A DNA stretch of 62,000 bases. It comes from Lineus longissimus. Its lineage: Eukaryota; Nemertea; Pilidiophora; Heteronemertea; Lineidae. The notes below the pieces were generated by a model that did no database searches, had not been told where the DNA came from, and saw only the letters and a list, made by a program, of their open reading frames with translations. The position numbers were made by a program, and so were the translations under genes. Of the stretch, positions 46,379 through 57,060 are shown in pieces (positions within the stretch are counted from its first letter, which is position 1; the number at the start of each line of letters is the position of its first letter). The stretch lies in contig NC_088311.1 in assembly GCF_910592395.1 (NCBI RefSeq), forward strand, positions 2,501 to 64,500. Direction: 5' to 3'.

Positions 46379-49300
46379 GACTTTCTCTGTTGGAAGACGC
46401 TATCCTCTACCAAACAACTATCCTAATTTAAATGCAATTTGCTGTGATTTCTAAACAAAAATCAGCCGGACACCACTTTCATCTACAGACTAGATTTCCA
46501 TAATCATAAATCCGTGCGCACGTAGTGCACTCCTTTTAGAAAAATTATCTTGTCAAAATCATTGATTTGTCCTTACTGGTTCCTTTTGGGATTGTGTCTG
46601 AATGTAATATCTACAAGCTGTCAACCTTTTCTTGGTTAGAAGTATTCATATAGCAGGGTTAAATGTGCGACCTATATAAATTACTGCACTATGTTTTGTG
46701 TATCATTACATTCATTATAGCCAAATCACACGCTGGCGATGGTAATGGTGCTCGTCCAGGCGGCGAGATCGAAAACGTCATTTGGGACGCCACTGTAAAC
46801 TCGACCAAGAGCCACTGTTGTTTTGAGCGCCCACGGCTCAATTAACAACGAGCAGTACTCAGTGGACCCGGGTCAGTGGATAATTAGAGATTAATTATTA
46901 CTGATACCCGGTAGGTAAATAATCAACCCAGGCAATGCAATGGGTCTCGATCAATCAGTGTCATTGTTGGTACCATTATTATACCCATGTAGGCTGCTCT
47001 GAGACATGGTGTGACAGATGTGGTCATGGACCCTGGCAGAGTTTACAGTGAGGAGGCATTATTTACTCTGTTGCCCGTCTCTATAAAAAAGCCGTGTGCA
47101 CAGCCCGGGTTGACCGTATAATTTGAATCTAACTCAAAACGCCTCGATGAATCAGTCCGGCCTAACTTAGTGTGACACTGAGTGTACATATCTAACATTT
47201 TATTGTGACTTGTGTCAAAAAAGGTCACGTCGACACCCCAGGTTAACATGTACATATGTAATTTGAATTAATTGCTTTGTCTACTCCCCTTCTTATCACT
47301 CCCAGTTGAACAGCATCAGACGGATTGATTGGCCCCGAGTGGGCAAGATACCGGGCCTGAGTAACAGGCAGATGCACTGGCTTTGTTGAGCCCACCTTAG
47401 TGCTCAGTTCGGTTGAGGTGTAAAGCCAAGCTGCCAAGCTGTATCGCCTGTCAGACTTGGCGAGCAGTATGCCTGTGTGGAAGGTTCGTCCCGCGTCCCG
47501 GCCCCGCTGTCTTCATGAGACAGCCACTGGTTTTAGTTCCACCACTCACGTTCAGATGGCGATATTGGATCTCAGATGAAATTACGAAGTCCGACTCCGA
47601 TTGGTTGTCTCTGGGACAAACACAAGTCGACCAGAATTATACACAAGCATGAACAAAAAGGGAGAGTTATGAAAGTATTGTTACATCATAAAGTCATCAT
47701 GAATACCATAAGGGGTCGCGGCTGGCAATGACAGTGACATTATATAGCATGAGATGCAATGTAGTTCTGTCTTTGGGATTGTGACGGCTCCTAGCTGAGT
47801 TTAAAGTATATTTGCGATGACATCGCCCAAAAATGTGTGATTGAATTTGAATTTGACACATTCACCCCTGGAATTCGTCCCCATGCGATTGTCCATACAA
47901 GCAACAAAGGCTAGGAGACACAGCAGTCGCAGTGAGATTAAGACAGGTAACCAATAATCTGATCGATTGGCTATTGATCTACTGATCGATATTATATCGA
48001 GTCTTTTCCAATATAATCCTATGATGGATTTGTTTTCAGTATGACTCGACTGAGAATGGAGCCAGTGATCCACAGAACACAACACATTATGATTTAAAAT
48101 TGGGAGAAAGACAACGTGTGTCGTTCATGTCATCATAATGTCATAAAGAGAGTGTGTTCAACAATAATTATAGGGTGTTGTCATTTATTCAAAATTCACC
48201 TTTTGACAGATTTAGGCAAACACTAGCTTAATGTTCAAGCTGGACGTATGGCCCGTCGATCGCAACATGCAGCATGGACAGTCACCAAGAGAGAGCGGCA
48301 GTATCCCGGGCAGTATGCAGCACATCCACCACGATTTCAAAGACATTCATGGTTTATGAGTAATTTTCAACAGACGAGCAGTTGACGGCCGTTTGTTTTT
48401 TCTATCAAGAACTATTGATGACTCCTGTCAATGCTAACGCTCCTGTCAAGCTTATCAGGACGTTTGCCCGCTTTAGCAGGTGGCAGAGATCAGCAGCTTG
48501 GTCATGATTAGAGCATGTATAGCTAATTTCATTAACTTCTATAGCCGTATGGGTGTCTTTCGGACAACCGATTGGTTCTATGAACCTATTACGTGGAGTA
48601 TAGGCTTTGGTTTCCGATATTATTCGAATATTTGTAGAAAAGATCACTGGGAACATCGGTTTAAATACCGTGATATCAAATATTGATGTCTTCTCGATCA
48701 ATATAATATGATTATCGAGCTGTTAATTTCAGAGTTCAGGGCGAGCTTTTAGCCTCAGTCAGTGTGTATCGTTGCGGTTCCAAACGTATAGATGCCAATT
48801 ATGGTTTGGTCTTAATGTCTATCAGGAAGGCAAGGATACCCGGAGGACCATTTGCTCAAGAATACTGAGTGTTTATTTTCAAACATCGTCTGCACTCACT
48901 ATCAAAACTAACTGTTTTTTTCGTTCATTATTGATTTATATTGGATATTCGAACCAGGCTAATGTTGAATATAAAAGATGGGTAATGTTATCAGTGGTAA
49001 ACAACTTGGATTGTATTGATTGTATCGGGAGAATGAACTGCCTGGCCATACGTGACTGAAACACACCATAGTTCATAAACACGTTTGTGTGTATGTTCTT
49101 GTCGTATCGTTCAAAAAGAATGCAACATGATGTTACTAGTAAAAGCTTATTATCAAAGTATTCAGGCGGGGGTCCCGTTTTATATAGGATACGGGCCTGA
49201 TGATATAAAACATTACTACAAGAGCCAACAGAAAATGTCTCTGCACTTCAACCAATAGTTCGAACATGTCCGGCCAATCATGATGATATATTTATTGAAT

Positions 49301-49692
49301 GGTTCTGATGATATGATGATATGGTAAGAGAAGTGTAATTGTCTTTGTCAAATTGTATTAAGGAGTTTCAAATACGGATAATTGTAGATAAGGAAAGGCT
49401 GGATTGAACATGTGACCTGATGGGGGCATGCTCTAGTGATTTTACCCCACTTGCAGTAAAACACTGAGAAACGTGACAGACTGTGAGTTTTAATCCGATG
49501 TAAGGCCTTGTAGAAATATGTATCCATATTCATTAAAGAGAGTAAATAGCAGGACTGCACTCACTTGCGGAAGTTTACCTTGTATATTGTCCCACTTGGG
49601 GCTTAGGATTATCTAAATCCAAGTTCTCGAAAGCGTGAGCATGAAAGTAAGAGTATGTTGAAATGGTCGCTTCCGTGATTTCGGTGCAACCG
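46379..49692. other. Upstream flank of PKA-C, no gene recognised
   Basis: This region should contain the PKA-C promoter and 5' untranslated sequence, but I cannot place a start site. A TATA-like ctatataaat lies at 46671-46680. Open frames such as 46663-46845 (+), which begins with a hydrophobic stretch, lack support. Confidence 0.4.
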
Positions 49693-49764
49693 TACCATTA
49701 ACGTTACCATTAACGTTACCATTAACGTTACCATTAACGTAACCATTAACGTTACCATTAACGT
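49693..49764. repeat. 12-bp tandem repeat (taccattaacgt), 6 copies
   Basis: Six head-to-tail units, the fifth starting aacc instead of tacc. Across unit borders the sequence reads TTAACGTTA-like, which is close to self-complementary. Confidence 0.95.
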
Positions 49765-50104
49765 TCTTACCCGTTTGAGCTAGCTAGTGTTCGACAAATA
49801 CTGCATATCTGACGGTATACTTTAGTGACGATGGGCGAACTGGTGTCAAACCAAGAACCCCAATTCTCCTTTCGAATCGGTGGTTATTATCCCCAGGGCA
49901 ATACAGCAACTAGTAGCCATTTGCTACTTCATATAACTAATAGAGGATATGATCGTACGACATTGCCACTTAGTTGTGTGTATCATCCACTGGCATTATG
50001 TGTACATTTATCAAGCATAGCCAGATGTGTTACATATTGAGTGCTTTCATGGTCAGCCGTGCCGTGTCTGGGTCATTTGTGCTCTTGCGCCATGGTTTGT
50101 TCCC

Positions 50105-50170
50105 TTTCCAAAGTGGGGTGACGTCATGTGCACGTGAGCTGAGCGGAAATGTCATTATTGTTTGGAACAC
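50105..50170 (+). repeat. Split direct repeat A1 (left end)
   Basis: 66 bp identical to 56150-56215. It carries TGACGTCA (50119-50126) and CACGTG (50131-50136) and is probably where transcription of the element is controlled. Confidence 0.93.
50119..50136 (+). promoter_or_regulatory. CRE and E-box in repeat A1
   Basis: TGACGTCA, the consensus cAMP-response element bound by CREB/ATF factors, is followed 4 bp later by CACGTG, the bHLH E-box. Both are perfect palindromes. Function is inferred from motif identity only. Confidence 0.5.
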
Positions 50171-50346
50171 CGCCCGTACAGGTCACGATCGGTTCTCCAA
50201 TCGTACATCAGTTTCACAGTTCCTACATGGCGTTGGGGTAGTAGGCCTATACCTTTGGGTGAGTATATACCGATTCCGTGGTTTTACCCGCATTTAGACG
50301 ACGGTAATCTCAAGACATTTTGTTTTCGAGATAGACCGTAGGCTTA

Positions 50347-50690
50347 GACCTTGCTACGTGCTCTGGGTCATTCCCCTGCTATGTGTCTGGGGAAGGAAAC
50401 TAGACAGTAATCTTAGGGCAGTTCCTGCTTCTGTAGATAGGCTGTGAGACCTTGCTATGTGCTCTAGGTCGTCCCCCTGCTATGTGTCTGGGGAAGGAAG
50501 CTAGACAGTAATCTTAGGGCAGTGTTTCTGCTTCTAAAGATAGGCTGTGAGATCCTGCTATGTGCTCTGGGTAATCTTAGGGCAGTTTTCTGCTTCTGAA
50601 GATTATAAACTGTGTGAGACCTGACTTTGTGCTCGAGCTTATCCCTTGATATATGACTGGGAATTTAGTTGGTAATCTTGCGGCAGCAGC
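50347..50690 (+). repeat. Degenerate ~100-bp tandem repeats in the element's leader
   Basis: Units start at 50347, 50448, 50551 (internally shortened) and 50618. Each has gaccttgctatgtgctctgg, ctatgtgtctggggaagg and taatcttagggcagt. They lie between A1 and the first coding exon. Confidence 0.8.
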
Positions 50691-50850
50691 TGACTTAGTC
50701 GTAGGAGAGACTTTTCTGTGTGGTTTATTAGGCTGTTCGTGACAGATTCATTTAAGACAACGTTTTATGTCAGTTACTACGGCGAAGGATAGACTTTGAG
50801 TGTGAGACTCGATCGGACTCTTAGAGAAGTCTATATATCGTATGTTGAAT

Positions 50851-50877
50851 CATGGACCTATAATATATAGGTCCATG
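50851..50877 (+). other. Short perfect hairpin in the leader
   Basis: catggacctata pairs with tataggtccatg across a 3-nt loop. A second partial copy (accatgtaggtccatggt) lies at about 50953-50970. Confidence 0.75.
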
Positions 50878-51393
50878 GTTGAATTCACCATTGGCAGTGT
50901 GCCAGGGTTATCTCGAGCAGCATTTACGCGGTTTTTCTTCCTGTGAGGAGTACCATGTAGGTCCATGGTAGTACGGGGGGACAACGCTTGGGCTTGCAAA
51001 ATCCAGACGATGGCCTTGCTATGCGTTACATTGTTCCACTAGTGGAGATTGAATAAGCGCCCAATTAATCCTTCGGGTAGATCGTTATCGATTGTTCAAA
51101 TGACCAGTAATGGACAGAGTACTTTTATTCAGTCGGCATGTGCCAACAATTCATCGTGTAACCATGTTGTAATCAAGCTTGCCTCAGGCATGTCAGGTGT
51201 GAAAAGCTTAATAGAATTGATCAGCCAAAATGACAAAGGCCCAGGGCCAGACAATACCCGCCAGCACTAAATGGTTCCGATGCTTGTCCGAAATTACATG
51301 AATGTATCACGTGACCCGAACACGAGGTAATTTATACAACTTGGAGGCCCTCACATTCATAGCTCATTTTCACTCGGGGGTTCATTCCGCGAG

Positions 51394-51633
51394 ATGCAGT
51401 CCTCAGGCTCGGATCGTACTGCTTCGGCCCACCCCTCTACACCGGCGGTATGGTTGAAGGAGGGACACTCCCTACGTGGCAGAGACATGTTCCCGGTCGC
51501 CGCGCGCTTAGTTCATCCGGACGAGGTGGATCCAGAGAATTTCGCCAGTCTGTCAAGAAGATACCCTCTTACATCGTATTCTTTCGACGACCTGGGCAGT
51601 GAATTCAAAAAGCTTACTGGGTATGACATTACG
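51394..51633 (+). CDS. Retrotransposon gag-like ORF1, exon 1
   Basis: 80 codons from ATG (MQSSGSDRTASAHPSTPAVW...), ending at a GTAAGT donor in phase 0. The chain is hydrophilic, with LSRRYPLTSYSFDDLGSEFK towards its end; no domain is recognised. Its place at the head of ORF1 is inferred from its position and from phase agreement with the next exon. Confidence 0.6.
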
Positions 51634-51885
51634 GTAAGTTGTGCTTGCCGGTTTCTAGTAAGTGGAGGACAGCTCGGGCATGGGTCATCCCCCCACCTGT
51701 AGGTATTCTGCCCACGGCCTTTAAAGCGCGACTTTTACTAGAATAAAAGTTTATGAGTAGGTCTCCAGCATAGCATATAATGTGTCTCTAGACTACCATG
51801 TAGAATATACCTCCACGGGGTATCTAGCCGGACTTCTGATTCTATGTTTCTTAAAATTTAAACGATTCAGTAAATTGATTTGCAG

Positions 51886-52032
51886 GCGGTCCTGGGCATG
51901 GCACAGATGGATGACAGCATTTGCAACCGAAGCCTAACAGTCCACCATGCAGTGCTACAGGCAAACTTGACAGGAGCCCCTGCGGGCCAAACCCTTCAGG
52001 CATGTCAGGCTAAGGAGAAAGGCCAGAAGAGG
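51886..52032 (+). CDS. Retrotransposon gag-like ORF1, exon 2
   Basis: 147 nt, 49 codons, phase 0 at both ends, bounded by a TTTGCAG acceptor and a GTAAGC donor: AVLGMAQMDDSICNRSLTVH continuing to AKEKGQKR. The intron before it is 252 nt and the one after it 391 nt. Confidence 0.6.
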
Positions 52033-52233
52033 GTAAGCAACGTTTTCCTGCTTGGACGTTTGATTTTCGGGTTATATTTTGCATAGTTGAGAGGGGATTC
52101 CCTATAACTGCAAATTTGCTCGTTATTCCAATGATGTCCCAACCGAATCTTCATGCACTCTTTCCCCGGGGAGTATAAATTTGCTGTCACGTTCACTAAG
52201 GCATAATGAGGTCAGCTCCAAGCAGCGGGGAAG

Positions 52234-52254
52234 AAAAAAAAAAAAAAAAAAAAA
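52234..52254 (+). repeat. A21 homopolymer in ORF1 intron 2
   Basis: Twenty-one A in a row after gaag. It lies inside the second apparent intron and far from the acceptor. Confidence 0.95.
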
Positions 52255-52423
52255 GGCAGATTTATGGTAATATATGCCGTGGTAAAACACCTTTTCCTGG
52301 GGATATATTATTCTCCCAATCTATGAAGGACATGTCGGGCAGGGCCCCGAGCAGGATTCCTACTTATAATGTAATGTCAATACAAAACATCATTAGTAAC
52401 TGATCTTTCTCTCGTTCCTTTAG

Positions 52424-53129
52424 AAAGCCCCAGAAGCCGCTGCAGGGGCACCCCCTAACGTGGAGCAGGGAGCTGACAATAACAATGTCCCGGCCCCTCA
52501 CGCTGATAATGAGGATCCAGCAGTACGTCTAAAACTCCTAGAAGGGGAGGTCAAGCGCATAAGACAGACGCAAGAAGGCACATCAGTCCAAACAGCCCTC
52601 TCTCAGGTGAGAACCTTGGCTTTGCGGACCACAACCCCAAATGGCGTCCTCCTAGCCTCCCTCGAAAGCCTTTATGACACGGCTGTAGCCTCTGATCATA
52701 CTGACAAGGAGCTGTACAAGATGGCTCTGAAGGTCAGTAGGGAGAACGATAAATCTGGTAACTTACATGGGCTTGTAACACGGCTTTTGGGTACTGAGGG
52801 TGCTAAGAAAGCCCAATCTGCAGTTGACGCCTGGAAGAAGTCTGTTAAAAAAGGGCCAGAAAGATGCCAAGGAGAAGCCTCAAGACAAAGATATTGATAA
52901 GGATAACGATCCCAAGAATAGTAAGGACAAGCCAAAAGAAAGCAGTGACGTTCTTATGCAACTTATACCTTTGTTGCTTCAAAATAATGGTGGTTCATCC
53001 TTTAGAGGTCGTGGCAGGGGCAGGGGCAGGGGATTCTCTAGGCTGTGTTACCTCTGTAGGTCATCTGAGCATTTTCTGGCCTCTTGCCCCCTAAATCTCC
53101 AATCGAAAGTCAAATCTGAGCATAAATAA
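52424..53129 (+). pseudogene. Retrotransposon gag-like ORF1, exon 3, frameshifted
   Basis: Starts after a pyrimidine-rich acceptor (TCGTTCCTTTAG) in phase 0. The first frame runs to 52897; after an A6 run (52847-52852) the conserved reading continues in the next frame to 53129. That second part is Lys/Asp-rich, then has RG repeats (FRGRGRGRGRGF) and a CCHC zinc knuckle, CYLCRSSEHFLASC (53046-53087), typical of nucleic-acid-binding Gag. One extra A explains the shift; it is either a real mutation or a sequencing error. Confidence 0.75.
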
Positions 53130-53347
53130 TTGGTTTCAATTCTGTCAAAAGAAGAAGTAATGTTGAAACAAATTTTGTAGTAAGCGCCTCTGGTTGTTGA
53201 CTTCAAACGTCATCACTTCAAGTAAAACTATATAGTGCCTAATGTCTTGATACCACTGTGCCTCAGTTGGGAAAATTTTCAGTAAACTTTAAGGTAGTGT
53301 TTCGGTTGGATTTCTTTTTCCTGTTCTATGGGGTCACACTGAACCCC

Positions 53348-53542
53348 GGTGAGCGGGAGAGAGAGGTCGGACCCTGGCACTCGCTTTGGTGACCTTTCCT
53401 GGTTCTGAATTTCAGTCGAGGTTCCAACCCGACAGATGGGAACTCAACACCGGATTCGATCCTCTAAAAGCTACTTCCGAACGTAGGTCACCAAGGCGGA
53501 CCGAGTGTCGGGGTTCGGTGCCCTCTCTCTCTCTTCGCCCAC
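53348..53542 (+). other. Large imperfect inverted repeat between ORF1 and ORF2
   Basis: Arm 53348-53394 (ggtgagcgggagagagaggt ... tttggtgacct) pairs with 53485-53542 (aggtcaccaaggcg ... ctctctctcttcgcccac) across about 90 nt, with several mismatches and bulges. It overlaps the start of the reverse-transcriptase frame. Confidence 0.7.
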
Positions 53543-54116
53543 TGTGCTGTTACTAAAAGTTTGGGATGTCAAAGGTAAAAACTGGCAAGACTGTCTTGAC
53601 TCACTCTCCCTAAGAGACCCTAATTCGTTCGTAGCGGGGCAGCTACACACAGAAAAGCAAAACTGGTCCATACTGCTCGATCAGGTTAATGATAAAGATT
53701 CTAAGTTGGTGGAAAAGTGGATTTTCAACGAAGTTGAAATAGTGGATTTCTTTCAACCTTTTAAGGGTTACTTCAAAGGGGAATTCTATGACTCAAAGCT
53801 TCCCCCGGCAATGGTCTTTCATAACGCGCCAAATTGTGCCCAACACAAAGAGGATATCGTGAGTCATCTAGAGGAAGGTTTGCGTAATGGTTCGCTTGAG
53901 CTAGTAGGAAAGGTTGGAGAAGTAGACCCCCCTCATCTTGTGATGCCTCTCCTGATGGTTGATGGCAAAAGGAAAAAGAGGCTCTGCCATAATGAGCAGT
54001 TTTTGAACTTATGGATGCGTCACATTCCGTTCTCTCTTGAGGGTCTCTCTCTCCTTCCTTCCCTACTGGATCAAGGGGATTTTATGGCGTCGTCTGACGA
54101 AAAATCAGCCTACTAA
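53505..54116 (+). pseudogene. Reverse transcriptase, N-terminal half, interrupted
   Basis: Open frame of 203 codons. After a linker it enters the reverse-transcriptase fold: EDIVSHLEEGLRNGSLELV, PHLVMPLLMV, KKRLCHNEQFLN, and LLDQGDFMASSDEKSAY, the region of the first catalytic aspartate (D-x-K-S-A-Y type). Two TAA codons (54114-54116 and 54147-54149) interrupt the same frame before FGVQFAGWYL. The exact start is unclear. Confidence 0.8.
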
Positions 54117-54817
54117 GGAGTTCGCTTATCTCCAGCTTCGCGAACCTAATTTGGGGTACAGTTTGCTGGATGGTACCTAGGTACACGGTTCTGCCATTTG
54201 GCTGGTCGGAATCGCCATACATCTACCAGACCATTGGGATGCAGGTTCCGTCATTCCTGCGTCTCCGTGGAATGATTACAACTCAGTACCTCGACGATAG
54301 ATTCCTTGGCCCGTTGAAATCCATCATTGCATCTAAATTGAATCAGACCGGATGGTCCATTTATTTCAATGCAGCCATCCTTGACCTCTTGGGTTTCTTC
54401 ATAGAACAGAATAAGTCCCTCTGGTTCCCTGTCTTAGCAATGATCCACCTTGGCCTTTGTATTCACTCTGATTTGAGACAGTTTAGCATCCCAGAGGCTA
54501 AACGGGAGAATTTCAAGATCTTACGGGAAACCATTTTAGAGTCGGAAGCTGTGCATGTCAAAACTATGGAAAAATTCATGGGCAAATGTATGTCTTTTAA
54601 GTTGTGTATCCCAGTCGCAAGGCTATACATCCGGATCATGGCTGCCAGCATTTCAAAGGCTTTGAAGTCAGGGTCCCCCATCAAAATTTGAGGGCGATCT
54701 TAGGGAAGAAATTCTCTTCTGGGGCTGCATCGATAACTTTGAACAGGGATCAACATTTTCCTGGCGGCATGTGATTCCCAGGGTAAAACTCCGGTTCATC
54801 ACGTTGACTGTGAATTT
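54117..54817 (+). pseudogene. Reverse transcriptase C-terminal half; RNase H remnant
   Basis: The frame changes at about 54165-54175. The open segment 54170-54691 has LPFGWSESPYIYQT (primer-grip side) and the catalytic QYLDDR box, then the thumb (LLGFFIEQNKSLWF and a later FMGKC helix). After 54691 the reading passes into another frame (FEGDLREEILFWGC, about 54685-54810). The usual RNase H core with its acidic residues is not found before the recombinase linker, so it seems to be deleted. Confidence 0.78.
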
Positions 54818-55759
54818 ATGACGGACCTGAAACCTCTTTGCGCATGCCCTCTACGTTTGGCTTATAACACAGTTGTAAGTAAAATCTCCCAGATGAAATC
54901 CATCTTCATAGCTTTGGGTAGATGCCGCCCCTGGGGTCAGATCCTTGGTAACCCGGCTATCTCCGAGGATATATCCATTTATCAGAAACAAGTCAAAGTG
55001 GAACAGAGCAAGGCTCATGTGACCTCCAAACAGGCCAAACCCATTTTCATATCGAAGCTAAGGTTGTTGGCGCTCTACTAAGAGCGTCACTTGGAATCAG
55101 AATCGGAATCTTCCGAATCATTTATCTTTGCTAGAGACCAGGCCCTATTCAAGCTTTTATTTTTTGGGGGCGACCGGTCCCACGATCTTGGACTGATGCT
55201 CTGTCAAGAACTGAAGGAACTCCCAAACCATGAGGGCTTCCTTATCAGGCACACCTGGGGTAAAACAGCCAGAATTGATAGGCCCAAGGTTTTCTCGGTT
55301 CTAAGGTGTCAGGACAAATCTTTATGCCTAGTGGAGGCTATAGAAAGGTATTTTTCTGTGGCAAAGTCCATTGGTATCAATCTTGGGTGTGGTTTCCTGT
55401 TCCGTCCAGTGTGGAAAGGCCAAGTGTTAAACAAGCCACTCTCATACGAAGCGATATACGCTAGACTTAAATTCTACTTGCGCTCCCTTGGTATTGACGA
55501 GGGGGAAACCCCTCACAGCTTCAGAGGAGGTTGCGCAATATCTCTTCACGCAGCCACAGGTGATGGGAGGGACCTAGGCGCCGTGATGCAACATATTGGC
55601 TGGGCTTCAGAGGCATCAGCTAAGCATTATACCAGGGCAGATTGCTCTAACCAGACCCGTTTGAATGCCAGGCTTATGCACAATCTAAATATTGTTTCTC
55701 AGGCTGAACAGGATTTTGTCAATGAGAGAAGTCTACCAAATGCCTTACCACGTTTGTAA
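54818..55759 (+). pseudogene. Tyrosine recombinase of the retrotransposon, one internal stop
   Basis: Same frame throughout, with a single TAA at 55079-55081. The N-terminal part (54818-55078) ends in HVTSKQAKPIFISKL, the core-binding linker. After the stop come ARDQALFKLLFFGGDRSHDL (first catalytic Arg), HSFRGG (His-x-x-Arg), HIGW and KHYTR (nucleophilic Tyr). Counting from the TTG at 55091, these are R29, H142, R145, H168 and Y180, so the full catalytic set is present. Ends at TAA after PNALPRL. The domain would cut and rejoin the circular DNA intermediate during insertion. Confidence 0.88.
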
Positions 55760-56080
55760 TTTCTCGAGTACAGGCCTGGGTATCCGGTGTCATGCAGTTA
55801 TACAGGCTACCCACAGTCAAGATTAATACGGTCTCTGGAGCAGTAATTGCATGCAGTCTTCCCAGGCAGTCCAGTACATATATATATAGAGCAGTTGTAA
55901 TTCTATTTTGTGTTAAAACCTATTTCGTAATAAAGCCAAAATATAGTTGATTTACTTGTTTCCTGTTTTTCTATGCTTTGTTTATATGTATGAGTTTGGG
56001 GATGAGTTTGGGATAAAACTCTGTATAAAACACGCATACCTGCTGGGCAGGGGTTAGCGTAGTCAGTCTGTGTGGGTGGA

Positions 56081-56149
56081 GATTCGCAACATCCCCCAAT
56101 CTTATCAGCATAACATGCATGTGATGGCGCACCACTTGGAATAGGTATA
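56081..56149 (+). repeat. Split direct repeat B1
   Basis: 69 bp identical to 56370-56438, from gattcgcaac to ggaataggtata, directly abutting A2. Confidence 0.93.
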
Positions 56150-56215
56150 TTTCCAAAGTGGGGTGACGTCATGTGCACGTGAGCTGAGCGGAAATGTCAT
56201 TATTGTTTGGAACAC
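56150..56215 (+). repeat. Split direct repeat A2
   Basis: 66 bp identical to A1. It again carries TGACGTCA (56164-56171) and CACGTG (56176-56181). It is followed by 154 bp of non-repeated sequence before B2. Confidence 0.93.
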
Positions 56216-56369
56216 GACAGGGACAGATGTGACGAACGGATGTCGGAGAGGAACAAACTGTGCTCCAGATGAGGGATTCTATTCCAAGGACAGTGTGATC
56301 TTACCCAACCCGCCCTCCCTTGTCTGCTTGGGACTCAAGTGCGCTCTCTCTGCATGTTGTGCAAGTTGC

Positions 56370-56438
56370 GATTCGCAACATCCCCCAATCTTATCAGCAT
56401 AACATGCATGTGATGGCGCACCACTTGGAATAGGTATA
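56370..56438 (+). repeat. Split direct repeat B2 (right end)
   Basis: 69 bp identical to B1. Identity stops after ggtata, which marks the right end of the element. Confidence 0.93.
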
Positions 56439-56440
56439 AT

Positions 56441-57060
56441 TCCGCTCCTTTCCTGTTTCGGCCCTTATTCCCATTTCGCCCCTACTCATTTAGACCATGT
56501 CACAGGCATGTATGTTTGGGGCTCCAGCACAAAAGCTACTGGGCCGCGGATTGATCAAGTTTTCACAGAGGCCTACCATACTCCCCGAATAATGCGTATC
56601 AACCGATGACGTCACCTGCGTACATGCATAGGCCTAATAGGCGGCGCAACTGGTGAAACCGATTGAAGTCGCATTTGAATTCGCATTGAGTGTGATCATG
56701 TTAATACGAATTGAATCGTATTGAACCTGTTGCCTTAACACAGTATCTTGATACATTTCAACTTATAATCCGCTGCAGTTCCCCTCTTTATAGGTTACAT
56801 GTAAAGTTTAGCTCCTTTGAGAAGTCCTTGTAAGAAGGGTGTCTGGAATTACAAGAAAATTAAGACCCACCACCAAATAAAACAAGTATAATCTCTTATG
56901 TGGCCTAATGGAAAAAAGGGGCTTAATGGGAAGGGGCGATGTGGGAAAGGGGCAAAATGGAAACGGAGCGAATTGGGAATAATTTAGGGGCGAAGTGGGA
57001 AGGGGCGAAATGGGAAGACACGCTCCAGCATGGCAGGTGATGACGTCACGTGAAACCACT
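56441..57060. repeat. GC-rich inverted-repeat region with G runs
   Basis: ttcccatttcgcccct (56468-56483) is the exact reverse complement of 57001-57016. The right side (56916-57020) is a run of variants of gggaaggggcgaaatgggaa with many GGGG tracts. Perfect TGACGTCA sites occur at 56607-56614 and 57041-57048, the latter overlapping CACGTG (57047-57052). It may be a small non-autonomous element; no coding sequence. Confidence 0.5.

Larger units (their letters stand above)
50105..56438 (+). mobile_element. Tyrosine-recombinase retrotransposon with split direct repeats (PAT/Ngaro type)
   Basis: A 6.3-kb element. Terminal layout: A1 (50105-50170), coding region, B1 (56081-56149), A2 (56150-56215), B2 (56370-56438). 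A1 and A2 are identical over 66 bp; B1 and B2 are identical over 69 bp. This A1...B1-A2-B2 layout is the known signature of PAT, Ngaro and kangaroo elements, which integrate a circle through a tyrosine recombinase and do not make target duplications; none is seen. Coding order is gag-like with a CCHC knuckle, reverse transcriptase, then tyrosine recombinase, with no integrase or aspartic protease. The copy is defective: gag frameshift, stops and a frameshift in the polymerase, apparent loss of the RNase H core and one stop before the recombinase core. Perfect repeat identity suggests a recent insertion. Confidence 0.88.

Noticed and set aside
46663-46845. 60-codon + strand frame starting with a hydrophobic, signal-like stretch
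   Set aside because: Too short and without cysteine pattern, splice sites or family motifs; it lies in the likely promoter region of PKA-C on the opposite strand.
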